From the NCBI GenBank assembly GCA_031282125.1, contig JAITEH010000043.1, forward strand, positions 1 to 6,923: a stretch of DNA of 6,923 nucleotides, in the 5' to 3' direction. Source of the DNA: Campylobacteraceae bacterium. GTDB lineage: Bacteria; Campylobacterota; Campylobacteria; Campylobacterales; Campylobacteraceae. The position numbers were made by a program, and so were the translations under genes. Below the pieces are notes generated by a model. It was given only the letters and a program-made list of their open reading frames with translations, had not been told where the DNA came from and did not search any database. Numbering within the stretch: position 1 is the first letter of the stretch; every line of letters begins with the position of its first letter. This document shows, piece by piece, positions 1 through 6,567 of this stretch.

Positions 1-6
1 GTTAAT

Positions 7-21
7 TGATAATGATTATTT
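7..21. promoter_or_regulatory. Fur box 1 (upstream of the ftr1 promoter)
   Basis: The 15 bases TGATAATGATTATTT match the 7-1-7 Fur consensus TGATAATnATTATCA at 12 of 14 defined positions. The core ATAAT-g-ATTAT is a perfect inverted repeat. It lies upstream of the likely -10 element of an iron permease gene, where iron-dependent repression by Fe-Fur is expected. P19 in Campylobacter jejuni is known to be Fur-repressed. The match is seen directly; binding is inferred. Confidence 0.75.
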
Positions 22-47
22 TTTTATGATTTATAAAGCTTATAAAG

Positions 48-55
48 TATAAAAT
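48..55 (+). promoter_or_regulatory. Probable -10 region of the ftr1-p19 promoter
   Basis: The stretch TATAAAAT contains TAAAAT at 50-55, a 5 of 6 match to the sigma70 -10 hexamer, and would place transcription start near 62. No convincing -35 hexamer is visible, which is common in Campylobacterota, where the -35 region is often weak and T-rich. An alternative -10, TATAAA, lies at 41-46. The two Fur-like palindromes flank this element, which supports it as the regulated promoter. The exact start site is uncertain. Confidence 0.45.
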
Positions 56-74
56 TCTCTACTTTTTATATTAT

Positions 75-89
75 TGATAACTAATATCA
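75..89. promoter_or_regulatory. Fur box 2 (downstream of the -10, before the ribosome binding site)
   Basis: TGATAACTAATATCA matches the 7-1-7 Fur consensus TGATAATnATTATCA at 12 of 14 positions. It sits inside a perfect inverted repeat, TTGATA then five bases then TATCAA, at 74-90. It would lie just downstream of the predicted transcription start, so a bound repressor could block polymerase entry or escape. The match and symmetry are seen; the Fur assignment is inferred. Confidence 0.6.
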
Positions 90-102
90 ATGCTAACCCA
101 CA

Positions 103-108
103 GAGGAG
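103..108 (+). promoter_or_regulatory. Ribosome binding site deciding the ftr1 start
   Basis: GAGGAG lies five bases before the ATG at 114. The competing in-frame ATG at 90 has no purine-rich motif upstream and would add eight polar residues ahead of the signal peptide. This supports 114 as the true start. Confidence 0.8.
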
Positions 109-113
109 AGTTG

Positions 114-2048
114 ATGAAAAAAACGGTTTGGCTTTTGTCTATTTTACTTATGATTCCTGCACTTTTGTTCGCCAGAGAGTACGACTATCAAGACTTGGTT
201 AACAGAGTGAAAGACAGGTTTGAAAATAGCATCAAACTATACGAAGACGGTAAACAAGATGAAGCACAAGAGGTTGCTCAAAGCGCGTATTTTGAGCTTT
301 TTGAAAACTTGGAAGGTCCTATCAGGATAAATGTTTCAAGCAAAAAAGCTTGGGATATGGAACGAAAATTTACAAAAATAAGAAATCTAATCAAAAAAAG
401 TTCGCCGATATCAGAGGTGAGGGCTACTGTCCAGAGCTTAAATGCCGACATGGATGAAGTACTGCCCAAACTCCAAAGCGGCGTAGTGATAGTAGCTGAG
501 TCTTCGCAAAGCGATGACAGCGCGGACAGCGGACAAAGCTCGCAGGAACTTGATATAAGATGGCAGACTTTGTATGACAACATGAATGAGAAGTTTGACA
601 AGGGCATAGAGTTATTTAGAAGCGGCGATAAAACCAAAGCCAAAGAGACTATAAGGTCTGCGCAGTTTGAAGACTACAGAAACGGCATGGTGGAAGTTGC
701 CATCAGAAAGCACCTCTCGCAGTCACGGGACGGACAGATACAAAACGAGATGAGGCGAATCATCATCTCTATCGACTCTTTGGACGATATCCAGACTTTG
801 CAAAGCGATATATCAAAACTGAAAAACAATATCTATCTGGCATTGACTCAACTCCCAAGCAGTGCGGCTGAAATCGCCGTAGTAGATGTAGATATAGCAG
901 AAGATGAGACGCCTTCGCAGGATTATTTTGAAGTATTGGCAAATATCAAAGCCGAAGGCGAAAAGGCTTTGGAAACTTACAAAAACGGCGATGTCAAAAA
1001 AGCCATGAGTATCGTTCAAAACGCGTATTTTGATATATTTGAAGCAAGCGGAATGGAAGTTAGAGTCGGAGCTATCGACAATACGCTAAAAACGGAGATA
1101 GAGGGAACTTTCAGCGAAATATCGGCTATCATGAAAAACGGCGGAAGTATAGATAAAATCGAAGCCGCTTTGCAAAAACTCTATGCCGAAGTAGAACAGG
1201 GCGCGCAAAAACTCTCAAGCTCCTCGACTCCATGGTCGCTGTTCATCTACTCGTTGATAATTATACTAAGAGAGGGCGTTGAAGCGCTGATAGTCGTTAC
1301 TGCGGTCATCGCATATCTTGTCAAAAGTGGCAACGGCAATAGACTCAACATAGTCTATAGCTCGCTTTGGACGGCGATAATACTTAGCTTCGCGACCGCT
1401 TTTGTCATGAATTATCTCTTTGACGCTTCGGGCGAATCAAGAGAGATGCTTGAAGGTATAACCATGCTGGTGGCGGTGCTGCTGCTATTTTATGTGGGAT
1501 TTTGGCTTTTGTCGAACGCTCATGCAAAAAAATGGGCGCATTATATATCTGGAAAAGTCAAGGATTCTATCAGCGGCGGTTCGGCCAAAGCTCTTTGGTT
1601 TACAGTATTTTTGGCTGTTTATCGAGAGGGCGCGGAGACGGTTCTTTTTTATCAAGCGATAATATTTGACGCGACAAACACGCTTGGATACGGCGCTATA
1701 GCCGCAGGTCTTGTGATAGGCTTGATACTGCTTGTGATTTTATTTTTCTTACTCAAAGCAGGAGCCGTCAGGATACCGATAAAGCCGTTTTTTATCGTTA
1801 CAAGCGCGATTATTTTTTATATGTCGGTAGTGTTTACGGGTAAGGGAATCATGGAGTTAGTCGAAGGCAAGATAATAGAGCCTACCATCATAGAGGGACT
1901 TCCGACTATCACATGGCTTGGCGTGTATCCTTACATAGAGAGCTTACTGCCTCAGATAGTGTTAATCGCAGGAATTATAATCGGCACGGTATTGATAAGG
2001 AAAAGAGCTCATCATGAGGCAGGACATGCGCATGGAAGAGGTCATTAG
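114..2048 (+). CDS. ftr1: FTR1 family iron permease with triplicated periplasmic domain
   Basis: This is an inner-membrane iron permease of the Ftr1/EfeU/FetM family (C. jejuni Cj1658 type), 644 residues from the chosen start. An in-frame ATG at 90 exists, but only the ATG at 114 has a good ribosome binding site (GAGGAG, 103-108) and begins with a signal peptide (MKK, hydrophobic 4-19, cleavage after LLFA at residue 20). Residues 23-369 are periplasmic and hold three helical repeats (about 23-120, 147-247, 270-369) joined by acidic, Ser-rich linkers. Residues about 374-628 form roughly seven membrane helices. They include the two family motifs REGVE (386-390) and REGAE (504-508), whose acidic residues are expected to bind iron in transit. 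The tail is histidine-rich (five His in 633-644) and probably cytoplasmic, after RKR. There are no cysteines. The P19 gene follows 73 bases later, and P19 is the expected periplasmic iron donor. Fur control is likely from the upstream boxes. Confidence 0.95.
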   Translation: MKKTVWLLSILLMIPALLFAREYDYQDLVNRVKDRFENSIKLYEDGKQDEAQEVAQSAYFELFENLEGPIRINVSSKKAWDMERKFTKIRNLIKKSSPISEVRATVQSLNADMDEVLPKLQSGVVIVAESSQSDDSADSGQSSQELDIRWQTLYDNMNEKFDKGIELFRSGDKTKAKETIRSAQFEDYRNGMVEVAIRKHLSQSRDGQIQNEMRRIIISIDSLDDIQTLQSDISKLKNNIYLALTQLPSSAAEIAVVDVDIAEDETPSQDYFEVLANIKAEGEKALETYKNGDVKKAMSIVQNAYFDIFEASGMEVRVGAIDNTLKTEIEGTFSEISAIMKNGGSIDKIEAALQKLYAEVEQGAQKLSSSSTPWSLFIYSLIIILREGVEALIVVTAVIAYLVKSGNGNRLNIVYSSLWTAIILSFATAFVMNYLFDASGESREMLEGITMLVAVLLLFYVGFWLLSNAHAKKWAHYISGKVKDSISGGSAKALWFTVFLAVYREGAETVLFYQAIIFDATNTLGYGAIAAGLVIGLILLVILFFLLKAGAVRIPIKPFFIVTSAIIFYMSVVFTGKGIMELVEGKIIEPTIIEGLPTITWLGVYPYIESLLPQIVLIAGIIIGTVLIRKRAHHEAGHAHGRGH

Positions 2049-2121
2049 GAAAATTGATAGTTTATAGATTTTAGTTACGGTTTTAGACTTTTAATAAAAC
2101 ACATTTTAACAAGGAGAGAAC

Positions 2122-2652
2122 ATGGTCAAGTTATTGACAAGATCGTTTGTAGCTTTAGCTACTATTTTTGTTTTAAACGCGGCAGCTGCTGCTGAGTTTA
2201 AAGAGTTTCCAATCGGAGAAGAGGTTGAGATAAACAACATGTTGATAGCTGCCGTTTATCTTGCGCCTATCGACATGGAACCAAAAGATATAGATTTGGC
2301 TCCGTCTAAAGCTGATATTCACTTGGAAGCTGACATCCACGCTATAGAGGGTAACCAAAATGGTTTTGGAGACGGTGAATGGATACCTTATCTTTCTGTT
2401 TCTTATGAGCTTACAAACAAAGATACGGGCGCAAAAAAGAGCGGAACATTCATGCCTATGGTAGCGATTGACGGTCCTCACTACGGAGCGAATATCAAAA
2501 TGTTAGGCGTTGGCAACTATCATTTGAAATACACAATCGAAAATCCGCAGAAACAGGGTTTTGGACGCCATTCGGATAAGGCTACGGGCGTAGGCAAATG
2601 GTTTGAGCCTTTTTCACTTGAATTTGACTTTAAATATACGGGCATTAAATAA
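2122..2652 (+). CDS. p19: Periplasmic iron/copper-binding protein P19
   Basis: This is a 176-residue P19 family protein (FetP in E. coli, Cj1659 in C. jejuni, related to Tp34). Family members form periplasmic dimers that bind copper and are needed for Ftr1-type iron uptake. The start is clear: AAGGAG at 2111-2116 is five bases before the ATG. A signal peptide spans residues 1 to about 24, with cleavage likely in the alanine run before EFKEF. Candidate metal ligands are H67, E69, M113 and H120, with H150 as a further His. The H-x-E pair and the M-x6-H pair have the spacing described for the family site. H73, M111 and H134 are also present. There are no cysteines. Its place directly after ftr1 fits the role of periplasmic iron supplier to the permease. 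Expression is probably driven mainly from the Fur-controlled promoter upstream of ftr1, because no convincing promoter or Fur box was seen in the 73-base gap. Confidence 0.95.
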   Translation: MVKLLTRSFVALATIFVLNAAAAAEFKEFPIGEEVEINNMLIAAVYLAPIDMEPKDIDLAPSKADIHLEADIHAIEGNQNGFGDGEWIPYLSVSYELTNKDTGAKKSGTFMPMVAIDGPHYGANIKMLGVGNYHLKYTIENPQKQGFGRHSDKATGVGKWFEPFSLEFDFKYTGIK

Positions 2653-2658
2653 CCCAAA

Positions 2659-2705
2659 AAATTTCGTAAGCAAAGATATAAATCATCTTTGCTTACATGA
2701 AATTT
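2659..2705 (+). terminator. Long hairpin after p19, terminator or mRNA-stabilising element
   Basis: GTAAGCAAAGAT (2666-2677) and ATCTTTGCTTAC (2685-2696) form a perfect 12-bp stem with a 7-base loop. Beyond a two-base bulge, AAATTTC (2659-2665) pairs with GAAATTT (2699-2705), extending the arms to 19 bp. A short T run (TTTT at 2710-2713) follows on the + strand, not directly abutting the stem. On the - strand the outer arm runs into TTTTTT, so it could also act in reverse. It may terminate part of the transcription or protect the 3' end of a ftr1-p19 message. The structure is seen; the function is inferred. Confidence 0.65.
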
Positions 2706-2718
2706 ACTCTTTTAACTG

Positions 2719-2724
2719 TATAAT
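2719..2724 (+). promoter_or_regulatory. Possible internal promoter (-10 TATAAT) for the downstream genes
   Basis: A perfect TATAAT -10 hexamer lies just after the hairpin and 31 bases before the next start codon, with predicted transcription start near 2731. No good -35 hexamer is visible. T-rich sequence precedes it, as in many Campylobacterota promoters. No clear Fur box overlaps it. A/T-rich sequence gives such matches by chance, so this is tentative. Confidence 0.45.
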
Positions 2725-2755
2725 AAAAGTTTTTAAAAAATTTTAGGTTTTTCTT

Positions 2756-4177
2756 ATGTCTGTTTATTTTTTTCACATCATACAAGCTTATCTTGGAATC
2801 GTTATCTATCTTGCTCTTTGGAATGAAAAACTATCCGTAAAAGATTTTTTCATCAGCGTTGCGGCAGGCACTGTCGGCGCATTTGTGTTTTTCAAAATCG
2901 CAAATGATTTTTCGCTTATAGACGAAATCAAAACTATAAGCTACTTTTTGGCAATTTTTTTACTGATATTTTTATTTTTTATTTTCCTTTTGCGCATAAG
3001 AATTCTTAAGATAATAACCGCTTCACTGCTCATTTTCTGTTTTAATATCTGTTATAGAGTCATATCGTATGATTTTCCGCTCTTTGGCGGCGAACTTTTG
3101 GATACTCTTTCGATTATCTCTTTTGGTTTTGTGATTTTGGGATTTGGACTTGTGACGCTTTTGTATCTGCTTTTAAGATCCATATCGTCAAAAATTTCAA
3201 ATAAAATCGTATTTTTATCTCTTCTTGTGATGACAATTTTGCTTGTTTTGAGATTTTTGGCGGACGGCGCGCTGGAACTCATGAATATGAGGATTTTGCC
3301 TACTTACGAAAAGTCTTTATCCATAGTGGCAATACTCATCTACCGCAGCTCATTTTTGCCGTATGTTTATTCGTTTTTGGTTGTTTGTTTGATTGGATTT
3401 TATCTGGCGGCTTTACCGAAACTACCGCAAAAATCCATCGTCGGAACTATCGCGTTTAGAAAGACAAAAGCCGTCATACAAAAGATATTTTTTATAGCAA
3501 AATCCACTTTTGTTATCATTGCCTTGATAAATATCATCACGGTTTATTATGATTTTTACGCTTCAAAGCCGCCAAGACTCTCGGAAGCTACAATCGTAGA
3601 ACCGATAGACGGCGAGTTTAAGATACCAGTCAAACTCTTAGAGGACAATAACCTGCATAGATTTGCGTACATAACGGACGCAGGCAATAAAATAAGATTT
3701 TTTGCACTCAATAGATTCCCTGATAGAGCTTCGCCTGTCGCTGTATTTGACTCATGCATGATTTGCGGAGATATGGGATATATCAAAAACGGCGACGAGC
3801 TTATATGTATCTCATGCAATGTGAGGATATTTTTGCCATCCGTCGGAAAAGAGGGCGGGTGCAATCCTATACCGTTTATCTATGAATTTGACGGTGAGTA
3901 TATAACTATCAAGCTTGAGACTATCGAAAAAGGCGTGAATTACTTCAGTGAAATAGTAGAAAAAGAGGTAACAGACCCTGTAAGCGGCAAGAAGATTATC
4001 AATCTAAAAGCCCCTTTTAGTTACGTTTACGGCGGGAAAACATACTTTTTTGAGACGGAAGAAAATTATAGACAATTTATGAAAAATCCCGATGAATACG
4101 CTGTCGATTTTAAGCAGACTCATTGGAGAACGCAGGGATTTGTAACATTGAAGGATGGCAATAATGATGGAATTTAA
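2756..4177 (+). CDS. DUF2318 cysteine-rich (Fe-S-type) membrane protein with C-terminal YHS-like domain
   Basis: This 473-residue polytopic protein matches the predicted Fe-S-containing membrane protein (DUF2318) that follows p19 in Cj1660-type loci. About eight membrane helices span roughly 3-21, 31-48, 60-79, 84-100, 117-140, 150-167, 199-220 and 243-265. Lys/Arg-rich loops place both ends in the periplasm. The soluble C-terminal part carries five cysteines: C334 and C337 (CMIC), C351 and C354 (CISC), and C369 (GGC). This pattern suits binding of a metal or Fe-S cluster, or disulfide chemistry. Residues about 406-449 resemble a YHS domain (DPVSG, YGGKTYFF, NPDEYA) but lack its usual cysteines. 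C95 and C99 lie in a membrane helix. The ATG at 2756 is the first after an in-frame TAG at 2744, and its ribosome binding site is weak (AGG at 2745-2747). The stop overlaps the next gene. Its biochemical role is not established; a redox or iron-handling part beside Ftr1/P19 is inferred. Confidence 0.85.
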   Translation: MSVYFFHIIQAYLGIVIYLALWNEKLSVKDFFISVAAGTVGAFVFFKIANDFSLIDEIKTISYFLAIFLLIFLFFIFLLRIRILKIITASLLIFCFNICYRVISYDFPLFGGELLDTLSIISFGFVILGFGLVTLLYLLLRSISSKISNKIVFLSLLVMTILLVLRFLADGALELMNMRILPTYEKSLSIVAILIYRSSFLPYVYSFLVVCLIGFYLAALPKLPQKSIVGTIAFRKTKAVIQKIFFIAKSTFVIIALINIITVYYDFYASKPPRLSEATIVEPIDGEFKIPVKLLEDNNLHRFAYITDAGNKIRFFALNRFPDRASPVAVFDSCMICGDMGYIKNGDELICISCNVRIFLPSVGKEGGCNPIPFIYEFDGEYITIKLETIEKGVNYFSEIVEKEVTDPVSGKKIINLKAPFSYVYGGKTYFFETEENYRQFMKNPDEYAVDFKQTHWRTQGFVTLKDGNNDGI

Positions 4178-5435
4178 GATAATAAAAAGTGCGATATTTG
4201 GTAATAAAACTCAAAAGTTATTGGCATTTTTTACCATTTTTTTGGCTTCCATGCTTATCTCTTCCATGTTAAACATCACGCTTGGCATAGGCGATAAAAT
4301 GGCAAAAGAGCTTAGAAATTACGGCTCAAATATCATAGTCTTACCGCGCGGCGGGAGTTTGAACTTTGATATAGGCGGAAATGAATTTAAGCCTTTGCAA
4401 AATGAGGCTTATCTGGACGAAAAATATATATCAAGCATCAAAAATATATTTTGGAGAAACAATATCGTCTCTTTTGCTCCGTTTTTGGAGGGCAGGGTTG
4501 TATCGAAAGACGGAACGGAATTTGATATAGCGGGGACATATTTTGACAAGAAAATAACCCTTGAAGACGAAGATTTTTTCACAGGCGTCAAGACTTTGTA
4601 TCCTTTCTGGAAAGTAGAGGGCGAGTGGATAGATGATGATGCGGACGATGGCGTGCTCATCGGCGCAGGTTTGGCGCAGGATGCTCATCTAAAGCTTTCG
4701 GATTATATAACCATAGGCGCAAAAACGCTTCAGATAAAGGGCATTGTGCATGAGAGCGAAAATACCGACCATAAAATCATCATGCCGCTCAAACTTGCAA
4801 ACGAACTTTTAGATAAAAGCGGCAAGATATCGTGGATAGAGGTCTCGGCTCTTACTATACCAGAAGACGACCTCTCGGTAAAAGCAAGACGAAGTACGGA
4901 GGCTTTAAGCGCTATCGAGTATGATACATGGTACTGCTCTGCGTATGTGGGCTCTATAGCTTATCAGATAGAAGAGGGCTATAAAGACGCAAGCGCAAAG
5001 GCTCTCATGAAGACAAGCGAGGGCGAGAGCCAAATAGTAAAAAAAATACAGTCTTTGATGGGGATAGTCAGTATCTTGGCTCTTATCGCGGCGTCTATAG
5101 GCATAGCGTCTTTGATGGCTTCGGAAATCCACAGAAGGAAAAAAGAGATAGGACTTTTGAAGGCGCTCGGGGCTGATAACGTATCGATATATCTTCTGTT
5201 TTTATTCGAATCCTTGATAGTGGCGTTTTTCGCGGGGGTCGCTGGAGCGCTTTTTGGGTATGCGATATCCATGCTGATGGCGTTTTTGATATTTTCGCAC
5301 AGCGTGGCGATAAGCTGGATTATCATGCCTATTACCATAAGTTTTGCGCTTTTGATAGCCGTCATAGGTTCGCTCATGCCGATTAAAAGCGTGGTAAATT
5401 TACTGCCTGTAGAGGTGCTTTATGAGAGAAAATAA
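4164..5435 (+). CDS. FtsX/MacB-type ABC transporter permease, first of a pair
   Basis: This 423-residue permease corresponds to Cj1661/Fet-type permeases. It has the MacB layout: one N-terminal membrane helix (about 19-41), a long periplasmic domain (about 45-295), then three helices (about 298-320, 343-376, 384-405). The cytoplasmic coupling helix between helices 2 and 3 (RRKKEIGLLKALGADN, 324-339) is typical of the FtsX domain and contacts the ATPase. Three in-frame ATGs occur at 4155, 4164 and 4167. GAAGGA at 4150-4155 is eight bases before 4164, making it the best start; 4167 is almost as good. From 4164 it overlaps the previous gene by 14 bases. A single cysteine (C258) sits in a WYC segment close to the membrane. 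It is clearly paralogous to the next gene, with which it probably forms a heterodimer. The substrate is unknown. MacB-type systems usually act on periplasmic substrates by mechanotransmission and do not import them. Confidence 0.9.
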   Translation: MMEFKIIKSAIFGNKTQKLLAFFTIFLASMLISSMLNITLGIGDKMAKELRNYGSNIIVLPRGGSLNFDIGGNEFKPLQNEAYLDEKYISSIKNIFWRNNIVSFAPFLEGRVVSKDGTEFDIAGTYFDKKITLEDEDFFTGVKTLYPFWKVEGEWIDDDADDGVLIGAGLAQDAHLKLSDYITIGAKTLQIKGIVHESENTDHKIIMPLKLANELLDKSGKISWIEVSALTIPEDDLSVKARRSTEALSAIEYDTWYCSAYVGSIAYQIEEGYKDASAKALMKTSEGESQIVKKIQSLMGIVSILALIAASIGIASLMASEIHRRKKEIGLLKALGADNVSIYLLFLFESLIVAFFAGVAGALFGYAISMLMAFLIFSHSVAISWIIMPITISFALLIAVIGSLMPIKSVVNLLPVEVLYERK

Positions 5436-6567
5436 AAGAGGTATCGGCTTTTTTTTGAAAGTAATCTTTAAAAGCCTTACTTTCAGCTCCGTTAGAGTAT
5501 CCATCATATTTGTCTCTGTGGCTTTGGGCGCGGCGATAACTGCGGCATTTACAAATATCTATCTTGATATAGAGCTTAAGATGAACAAAGAGCTCAAGGC
5601 TTACGGCGCAAATTTTATCATCACGGATAAAAACAGCTCTTATATTTTATTTGATGATTACTCAAACGCCGTTTCGAAAATAGACCAAAATTCGCTTTTG
5701 GGCGCTTCGCCGTATCTTTACGGCATAGCCCGTTTGAGTCTTGGAAACAGCGTGATAGCAGGCGTGGATTTTGCGCAGATGAAAAAAGCAAAACCGTTTT
5801 TGGAAGTAAGGGAAGGCTCTTATATAAGCGTGGATTTTGATGAGAGAAATGCGCTTGTGGGCGTGGACTTGGCGAAAAAAATGGAGCTTAAGGTAGGTTC
5901 TGACGTCGATATCATCAACAGTGAAGATAGCAAAAGCAGTGCAAAAGTAAAAATCAAAGGCATCATCTCCACAGGCGAAGCGGAAGATAATATATTATTT
6001 GTATCCTTACCTCTTGCGCAAAAAATACTCAAAAAAGATGGTTATATCAATTTCGCCGAAGCCGTTGTGCTCGGAAGTTTTGACGAATTAACGTCGCTTG
6101 GCGAAAACCTAAGCGACGATGAACTAAGCGCGAAGCCTTTGGCTAGAATCTCGCGCTCCGAGGGGCTTATACTTGACAAGATAAAGCTGCTTATGGCACT
6201 GGTGGCTTTCACGGTGTTAATCATAACGTCGATGTGCGTCAATACAACTCTTAGCTCCATTATCTTTTCAAGGGTAAAAGAGATAGCGCTTTTGAGGGCG
6301 TTAGGAGCGTCAAAAAACAGCATAGCAACGCTTTTTGGGGCGGAGACTTTTATCATCACTCTTGCGGCTTCATTGATAGGAGCATTCGGAGGATTTTTGC
6401 TATCTCAAGCGCTTGGCATTGCGATATTTGGTTCGGGGATTGATTTTAGATTTTTATCTGTTCCTACGGCAGTTTTGATATCCATCTTCTCTGCCGCATG
6501 CGCCTCTTACTACCCTATCAAAAAATCGCTCAATATAAAAGTAGCAAACATATTGCGAGGAGAATAA
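5422..6567 (+). CDS. FtsX/MacB-type ABC transporter permease, second of a pair
   Basis: This 381-residue permease (Cj1662 position in the known locus) shares the layout of its upstream neighbour. It has one N-terminal helix (about 25-47), a periplasmic domain (about 50-250), and three C-terminal helices (about 253-278, 304-334, 344-364). Its coupling helix is RVKEIALLRALGASKNSI (284-301). Similarity to the neighbour is visible just after the first helix (KMxKELxxYGxN in both) and around the coupling helix (KEIxLLxALGA in both). It is shorter, mainly in the periplasmic domain, and lacks the WYC segment. AGAGG at 5411-5415 is the ribosome binding site, six bases before the ATG. The start overlaps the upstream gene by 14 bases, which implies translational coupling and matched amounts of the two subunits. 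Cysteines C272 and C360 lie in membrane helices. The substrate is unknown. Confidence 0.9.
   Translation: MRENKRGIGFFLKVIFKSLTFSSVRVSIIFVSVALGAAITAAFTNIYLDIELKMNKELKAYGANFIITDKNSSYILFDDYSNAVSKIDQNSLLGASPYLYGIARLSLGNSVIAGVDFAQMKKAKPFLEVREGSYISVDFDERNALVGVDLAKKMELKVGSDVDIINSEDSKSSAKVKIKGIISTGEAEDNILFVSLPLAQKILKKDGYINFAEAVVLGSFDELTSLGENLSDDELSAKPLARISRSEGLILDKIKLLMALVAFTVLIITSMCVNTTLSSIIFSRVKEIALLRALGASKNSIATLFGAETFIITLAASLIGAFGGFLLSQALGIAIFGSGIDFRFLSVPTAVLISIFSAACASYYPIKKSLNIKVANILRGE

Noticed and set aside
31..47. Direct repeat TTATAAAG at 31-38 and 40-47
   Set aside because: It is short and in very A/T-rich promoter sequence; it could be an operator but is equally explained by base composition.
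90..113. Upstream in-frame ATG at 90 as the ftr1 start
   Set aside because: It has no ribosome binding site, overlaps the Fur-like palindrome, and adds a polar stretch before an otherwise standard signal peptide; the ATG at 114 is preceded by GAGGAG.
278..643. Open reading frame of 121 codons on the - strand within ftr1
   Set aside because: It is antisense to the well-supported periplasmic domain of Ftr1 and its composition looks like a frame shadow.
2049..2121. Possible separate promoter for p19 (TTGATA at 2054-2059)
   Set aside because: No -10 hexamer lies at a suitable spacing and no Fur box is visible, so p19 is more simply read as co-transcribed with ftr1.
4979..5377. Open reading frame of 132 codons on the - strand
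   Set aside because: It lies entirely within the first permease gene, has no recognisable domain, and reads as an antisense shadow of the coding strand; the same holds for the other - strand frames.
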